From assembly GCF_964340395.1 (NCBI RefSeq), contig NC_135570.1:12258822-12322821 (forward strand): DNA of 64,000 bases. The letters are read 5' to 3'. Under the pieces are notes generated by a model. It made no database searches and was not told where the DNA came from. It saw only the letters and a list, made by a program, of their open reading frames with translations. Positions 57,641 through 64,000 of this stretch are shown piece after piece. Numbering within the stretch: the stretch's first letter is position 1; every line of letters begins with the position of its first letter. The DNA is from Glandiceps talaboti. Taxonomy: Eukaryota > Hemichordata > Enteropneusta > Spengelidae. The translations under genes and the position numbers were made by a program.

Positions 57641-58817
57641 ATGATGGCGGATGGTCCGCTGTCTAAATTACGCATAACCAATCTGGAGGCCAGTGTTGAG
57701 CGTTTGTTCTCGTGTTATTTACCCTGTATTGGTGCTTTGAGCTATTCTACGTTTGCTGTGAACGTGATACAGCCGAAAATTATTCGGAGGTATGTTATTT
57801 GATGAAATTTTGTTCTCTATTTCGATAAGTGAAAGTGTTGGGTCAAACCCGTGCATATGTAAACAACACAATGACCTTGTTTGCCCCCTTCACAGGTCAC
57901 AGCTATTGTCTGCAAAATTTTCACTTTCTCTTTTCCTTAACCTACCAAAATATCGTTCGCCACTTTGTTTGAATATTGCGGGATGTAGCAACGATAGAAA
58001 TATAAAACCCAGTGGAGTGAAAGTTGATGTTATGGAATGTATGGAATTGATTGTGAACAAGTTCTCATACAGCATACGCCCCCTTTCGTAATATACAATC
58101 ATTCATGCTGTAATTCTGGTGATATATGTGAATTGTCGCTCCAAATTTAGAACAGTTATGCTCATCTTATAACATTTCTGCCAATGACATCTCATTGTGT
58201 CGGTACACAGTGTACAATCACATGTATTGAAGTACGTGACAATTATTTACGGAACGTTTCACTCGCTTGAGATGGTGTATGCATAGTCCTGCTTGCATAC
58301 GTAATCTGGGACTCGATTCTGCATTGTCCCTCCTATTAGAGTCAAGTCAGTAATATAGACTCGTGCACCGTCATGTAAGCAGGACTAGTGTATGCATGAT
58401 TACACACATATATACAGTTGCTATTTGGTGATATGAAAGTGTACTAGAATATATACGCATGCTGATGAAAGAGAATGTTATGTATTTGTTGTTGTATTTT
58501 TCAGCATTTTACCCAGACATCATGCCTGCATTGCGAGTAGTTTGTTCTTCAATGCTCAGCTGGGTATAGGACTGTACATCTACCACAGACCAACACTTCT
58601 GAAAGCTACCACATCCCAAAGGATACGCTGGACCGTGTACCTCACTGTTATGTTTAACTTTGGCTCAGTGCTGTTATGGGCAGCTGTTAAAAACCTTCTT
58701 CCAGAACAGACCTTTATAAAAGTACTCTTTGCAATATCTTCCAGTATTTGCTGTCTTATTGTGGGCTGGCAGTACTTGGACTTTGTGGACAATTCATCTA
58801 CACCAACGTCACCCTAA
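57641..58817 (+). CDS. Unrecognised 153-residue four-helix membrane protein, 2 exons
   Basis: Exons 57641-57789 and 58505-58817, GT/AG junction, phase 2 to 1, giving MMADGPLSKLRITNLEASVE to a TAA stop. Hydrophobic segments at about 23-43, 55-76, 93-113 and 121-141 suggest four membrane helices with short loops; the N-terminus has no cleavable signal and the C-terminal tail DNSSTPTSP is short and polar. A WxxxLxxxFNFGSVLLW stretch forms helix 3. The intact frame, codon-scale splice phase and CpG-dense promoter argue for a real gene. I do not recognise the family, so no function or symbol is assigned. MM could start at either ATG; the second fits the ATGGCGG core. Confidence 0.8.
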
Positions 58818-59944
58818 ACAAATTCTGGTCGATCTAGTACTCGGGAAGATTTTATACAAATTTTAGCACTATTTAGTGTTGTAAACTTGTCAAGTGAAAA
58901 TGATAACAGCTAGTTTCATACAGCTGCAAGTGAAGCAATTATACTGGTGCTAATTAAGCATGTGCAAGGAACATATATGTTGTTCAACATAAGTTCATCT
59001 ATTGGTTGTCTGGCTAATTTCTCAGTAAACTCAAGCAACTCTCCAAGATGTGATGGTGCAAGCAGGGGCATTTACTTCCTCTTGGTGCTCAAGAAACAAG
59101 TGTTCCATCTACAGTGTTTATTAACTGATGGTACCATTAGGGTGTGATTACAACTCTGAAGCCATTGGCATAACCTGTACAGATAGCAAAACAACTCAAT
59201 AGTTGTCATGGCAATGGTGCATTGTACTTCTCCCTACACGTATGAAATGAAAGCCATAACTGCAGCTGATAGCACTATATATGAATATATCTGTTCATTA
59301 GAGTCAGTTATTGTACGCTCAGTTGCAAACCTATGATGAACCTTCTACAGTGCTTGAAATGAATGGTTGTCCCACGACCTTCATTGACTGCCAATTCTTG
59401 TCGTGGGACTACTATTTTAAGAAGTTGGTAAACCACTCGGCTACTATCACATAGCTTTTTGTAGCATATCCACCATGTACAGTTATCGATCAGTTTGACG
59501 TAGTTAATACAGCACATTCCTGTAGACATATACACATGCATGAATTGTACAATAACTTGATCATACCACTGGTCAACCAACAACAATGTGCCAATCACTA
59601 CCATCTACACGAAAATATATTGTGTTAATCAATGATAAAAACTGTGGCCCCCCACACACTACCCTGCAACCACATCCCCAAGATGGTTATAGCAAAAACC
59701 AGCCCATGCTACCTAGATGAAATAGTGATATAACTATAGTACAGTGATGAAGAACAACTGCAATAATTATGTGAATAACTTGTGGCTTCAAAATGACATC
59801 AGAGAAAACCAGGTGAATGTACTGGTGTTAAAACTGAAGAAATCTCACAGCACTTTGTGATCTGTTTTGGTCTGTTATATATGGATTCCAGCTTACCATC
59901 TTTAATCAGGTTGAAGATATAACAACGTTGATTACATAATAACC

Positions 59945-60375
59945 AACTCCACAGGGCCTAGGGTGCATCTATTGAAGTCCCTATGTTAGTACAAATAAGT
60001 ACCAACTTAGGGGTGCATCCCCTATCTTACTACAAATAAGTACCAACTCATTGGGATGAATGTATTGAAGCCCAAGCTTACTAATAATAAATATCAACTC
60101 ATAGGAGTACATATATTGAAACCCCTATCTTACTATAGATAAATACCAACTCGGGGGTACATGTATTGATGCCCCTATCTTACTACAAATAAGTAAAACT
60201 CAGAGGGGTGGATTGAAGCCCTATCTTACTGCAATTAATACCAACTCAGGGGTACATGTATTTAAGCCCCTATCTTAATACAAATAAGTAAAAGCTCATG
60301 GAGGTAGATGTATTGAAGCTCCTATCTTACTACATGTACAAGTAATTACCTGCACATTGGATACATGTGGTGAAG
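59945..60375. repeat. Minisatellite, about 48-60-bp units
   Basis: Seven or eight imperfect units containing CCCCTATCTTACTACAAATA, AGTACCAACTCAGGGGT and ACATGTATTGAAG. Confidence 0.87.
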
Positions 60376-60599
60376 CCCCAATCTTTCTGTAACAAGGTTT
60401 TCTCAATACACATAGATAGAAAATTGATCATAGTGATTTAAGTTTGGTATGAAATTTGTGAATTCATGGTTCAATATGGTCATGGTGAATATGTATCTGA
60501 TTGTGGAGGTTTGAAAAGACGTGATATTGTTGTTGATAACGTAAAGTGTGAGCCATTTACAGTGTTATGAGAACTTTTCTGTAGTGTTACTTGTAACAA

Positions 60600-61140
60600 T
60601 ATATGTGTGTCACACTCACTTGTAACAAATGGAAAATACTCTAAATCTAGATATTTTCGCCACTTGAGAATTATGCGATTTTACAATCAGTAAAATCTAC
60701 TTCTTGATAACTAATTTTTACAAATTACCAGACTAGTACATTGTGTTCATGTACAAGAAGGCATTTTAGTCACTACTTATTTTTAGTAATTACCAGACGA
60801 GTACATTGTGTTCATGTACAAGAAGGCCTTTTAGTCGCTACTTATTTTTACTAATTACCAGACTAGTACATTGTGTTCATGTACAAGAAGGCATTTTAGT
60901 CACTACTTATTTTGGAGTGTTCGTTTCCGGCAAAATTAGTGAAAATAAGTTTTCAGTGAAAATTTCCAAGTTTACAACATATGATTATCAGACATTGAGA
61001 AAAAGGACCATTTTTGTAGGTCTTGTACACAATTATCAATTGTTATCAATATATACCAATATGTATACACGCTATTTCTTAGTGTTGTCATGATCATAAG
61101 TTCTTGACAAGGATAGCTACTAGCTAGGCCGACCTTTTTA
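60600..61140 (+). repeat. Dispersed repeat R4, copy 2, with internal 64-bp triplication
   Basis: Shares GCGATTTTACAATCAG and TAATTACCAGACTAGTACAT with 18600-18960. The 64-bp block ending in AAGAAGGCATTTTAGTCACT is repeated three times between 60728 and 60912. Confidence 0.75.
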
Positions 61141-62183
61141 AGGCTGTAGAATTGAACGAAAGTGCAATTGTTTTAAAATATATGTTTTGTATGATTGTCC
61201 TGTATAGTATTGAGTCATATGAAATTATGACAAGTTCATGTTGAAATCAAAATTTGGCCTGAAATATATAAAAAATAATAGCCTAAGTGGCAGTGTATGC
61301 ATTGCAAGACAAGTCATTTGAAATTTGTTGAATTTTTCTGTATAGGAGAAGTGTAGGATGAATCTGTAATGTAGTGTTTTGCTAAGGTTTGTAACAGAAG
61401 CAGGGAACGATTGTAAACTTTGGGTAGATTTATTTTTTGATACCTGGTACCATAATTGTGGTGGCAATCAGTGGTTAAAATACAGAGTGAACTTATTTAG
61501 ATTTTACCTTCTTTGCCACCCTTAACAAAAAAAAATGCATGGGTGTGCACATGGTTTGGAGACAAGAATGTTAAAAAGTGGACTGGCTGTACAAATCTAC
61601 ACATTTGAAGCACATCTAGGGAGTTTGGAATCGGGGTAGGTTTGGAATAGGAATGTAGTTAGACCCCCTAACTTGCATTAATTATGATAGCAATGCCTTG
61701 ATTATAGCAGATATGATCACCGTGTAATCAAAATAACACTGAATGATGATTACTGTGTTGTCACTTGAGGAGATGTGACCCAACTGTGAGTGTAATTATA
61801 GCTAACAATTGATAGCTTACATGAACATGTTGCAATAATAGTTTTAGTGTGTGTCTGTGGTAGCTTGCCGATAGCTGATGTTCCACTGTTGTAGATGACT
61901 TCCATGTTACTGTGTGAGTGGAAATATGCCTTTTCTAGGGAACATTGTGATAACTTACTAGTATTGGATTTGAATAATGAATACCCAAGCTTAGATTGTA
62001 CAACCGACAATGAAATGTATCAAATGTTAAAGTCAAAGCTGCTGTGTACATGTATTTAGTCCAAAAATGACAAATTTATCATTTCATAGTTCCTTACAAT
62101 GGCTTTGTCCTATGCATAGCTGCAACTGTTGTTTGTGTATTGTGTTGTTTCTCTACCAGTAACAAGTGTTTTATTTTGATGTT

Positions 62184-62294
62184 ACACACTAGTGACTGCC
62201 CATTTTATTGTTACTGCCAACCAGTGACTGCCCATTTTATTGTTACTGCCAACCAGTGACTGCACATTTTATTGATACTGCCAACCAGTGACTG
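62184..62294. repeat. Three 37-bp tandem units
   Basis: GTGACTGCCCATTTTATTGT followed by TACTGCCAACCA, three times, then poly(C). Confidence 0.92.
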
Positions 62295-62306
62295 CACCAC
62301 TGCCAA

Positions 62307-62488
<182 letters not shown>

Positions 62489-63399
62489 GTGTTAGAAAGG
62501 CCTGTAAAACTGTGATGGTCAAGAAATGCTGTAAAGTTCTGTCGAGTTTGATACTCATAAATAGTTAAAATCATATTTTTTTCTTTGACCTGTATTTATG
62601 AAACCTGGTTTATTTGTGTTGTATACTTTTTTTTAATTTTTTAATATTTTTTTTTAAAATTTAATTTTTTTGTGTGTGTTATATGATTTTACCACTTCTG
62701 TAAATTAGTTATTTCAAAGGCCTTTTTAATATGACTGATCTGTGACACCAAATAGTACGTTGCTGCTCTATGGACTTTGCATGGGTGTTGCCATGGCAGT
62801 GCCGATTACCTTAAGTCAATCCATCGTAGTATATAGTACAACATATGTTGACTAATTTAGACTTACCTACATGTAAGATGTGAAAATATGACATGATACA
62901 CAAGACAAAATATGATGATGACCTTGTAAATTTGTCAGTTTTTTGGAATGGACTGTTTTAATAATGAAATCAAATTAACAGATATGTCATATATCAGTGT
63001 GATGTGGACATTTTGACTAGAAAACACAATGTTTAATCTATTTGATGTTTGTAAAAAAAAAAAAAGTACACTGCCTGTCAGTAATTTGATTTGACTCATC
63101 TGGTCTGAAACTGTTGATTGAAACCATTGTCTTAGGTCTACAGGGTACATATTGCAGCTTTTTAGGACTTTTAATTAACTTTTATTTTTTAAGAAATGTG
63201 AAATGCTAATTAGATGAAAGTTATATTTAGAATGAAATACAGGTATTCTAAAGAGCTCTATTATTTCAGGTTGGTTTCACAAGAAGGACAGAAAAGCTAG
63301 TTGTTGGGAATAACACCCATTGAATAGTTCATCTTTACACATTTACTCAAAATATTTGAAAGATAACACTACATTTTAGACTGTAAGTTATGTTGTGTC

Positions 63400-63460
63400 G
63401 TTCCTACCGTTGAGGGCGCCCTGTCATGGCGTACCTTTCAGAGTACGGACATTAATGCTT
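63400..63460. repeat. GAGGGCGCCC repeat end
   Basis: GAGGGCGCCCTGTCATGGCG followed by TACCTTTCAGA matches GAGGGCGCCCCATCATGGTG and TACCTTACAGA at 8176-8210, so both are remnants of one dispersed repeat. Confidence 0.6.
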
Positions 63461-63835
63461 TTGACGTAATGCCTTGTGCTGTTTCTATAGTAATATATAT
63501 GGATTGATTTTGTTTTTGCACTTTCTGCGATATTTTATCTTCATATTTAATATGTCAAGTTGGTGTATTTGTGACTTATTTTTGAAGAAGATGTTAGGAT
63601 AGGTTCTATAGCAGTTGGGATGTTTAACATCATTTAATTAAATAAAGTTTATTCATTTGAATTGGAATTAGTTATTTTAAGCCCTTTAAATTCATTAATT
63701 ACACTTGTAAGAAATAACCAACCACCATAATGATATTAAAATAGTGTATTTCTTACTAAATATTTGACTTAGCACTTTCTTGGGCGTGTTAGCATTGTGC
63801 AATGTTTGAATGGCTTTGGCTTTATGCAGTGTTTG

Positions 63836-63914
63836 AATGATGATAATGATGATAATGATGATGATGATAATGATGATGATAATGATGATGATAATGATGA
63901 CGACGACGACGTAC

Positions 63915-63952
<38 letters not shown>

Positions 63953-64000
63953 CGACGATGACGACGACGACGACGTACGATGATGATGATGATGATGATG
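63836..64000. repeat. (GAT)n / (GAC)n trinucleotide tract, cut by window end
   Basis: GATGATAAT units grade into GAC and then GAT repeats; two blocks of ACGACGACGTACGATGATG show an internal duplication. Confidence 0.96.

Larger units (their letters stand above)
58818..62180. other. 3' UTR / intergenic DNA after the membrane-protein gene
   Basis: No further exon recognised. A tRNA-like GTAGCCGAGTGGTTTACC lies on the minus strand near 59430-59450 (SINE remnant). AATAAA hexamers occur but none is close to the stop codon. Confidence 0.5.

Overview
The window is a piece of an animal nuclear genome, most likely a marine invertebrate. Its protein-coding genes are split into many short exons with GT..AG introns of 0.1 to 12 kb. 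They are orthologues of human AP1AR, CFAP96 and CCAR1. The DNA is AT-rich with depleted CpG, and is crowded with microsatellites, minisatellites, MITEs, tRNA-derived SINE pieces and a LINE fragment. I cannot name the phylum from sequence alone; a mollusc, hemichordate or amphioxus-like animal would all fit.

Layout: (1) 1-7.9 kb holds the 3' five coding exons of AP1AR (gadkin, + strand); its 5' end lies outside the window. (2) 7.9-11.6 kb is repeat-rich intergenic DNA. (3) 11.6-17.4 kb holds six exons of CFAP96/C4orf47 (- strand). (4) 17.4-29.5 kb holds the CFAP96 promoter, a CpG-richer stretch with a short unassigned ORF, then about 11 kb of repeat-rich DNA that probably includes the CCAR1 promoter and first 5' UTR intron. 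(5) 29.5-50.3 kb is CCAR1 (+ strand): 19 coding exons that join without a frame break into about 1212 residues. (6) The last CCAR1 intron contains a 5172-bp DNA transposon at 44478-49649, with 34-bp perfect terminal inverted repeats, a 4-bp ATAT target duplication and a frameshift-damaged multi-exon transposase gene. It sits inside an older dispersed repeat whose uninterrupted copies occur elsewhere in the window. (7) 50.3-57.6 kb is intergenic, with a SINE, MITEs and a decayed LINE reverse transcriptase. (8) 57.6-58.8 kb is a two-exon gene for a 153-residue four-helix membrane protein I do not recognise. (9) 58.8-64 kb is its possible 3' UTR plus tandem repeats.

The four genes share no obvious pathway: AP-1/kinesin vesicle traffic, a cilium-associated protein, a nuclear transcription/splicing co-regulator and an unknown membrane protein. 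The most notable structure is the transposon: a DUF7869-like transposase (DNCGGQNKN motif) with paralogous empty sites that support the 4-bp duplication. Most long open frames in this window are microsatellite or minisatellite artefacts, not genes.
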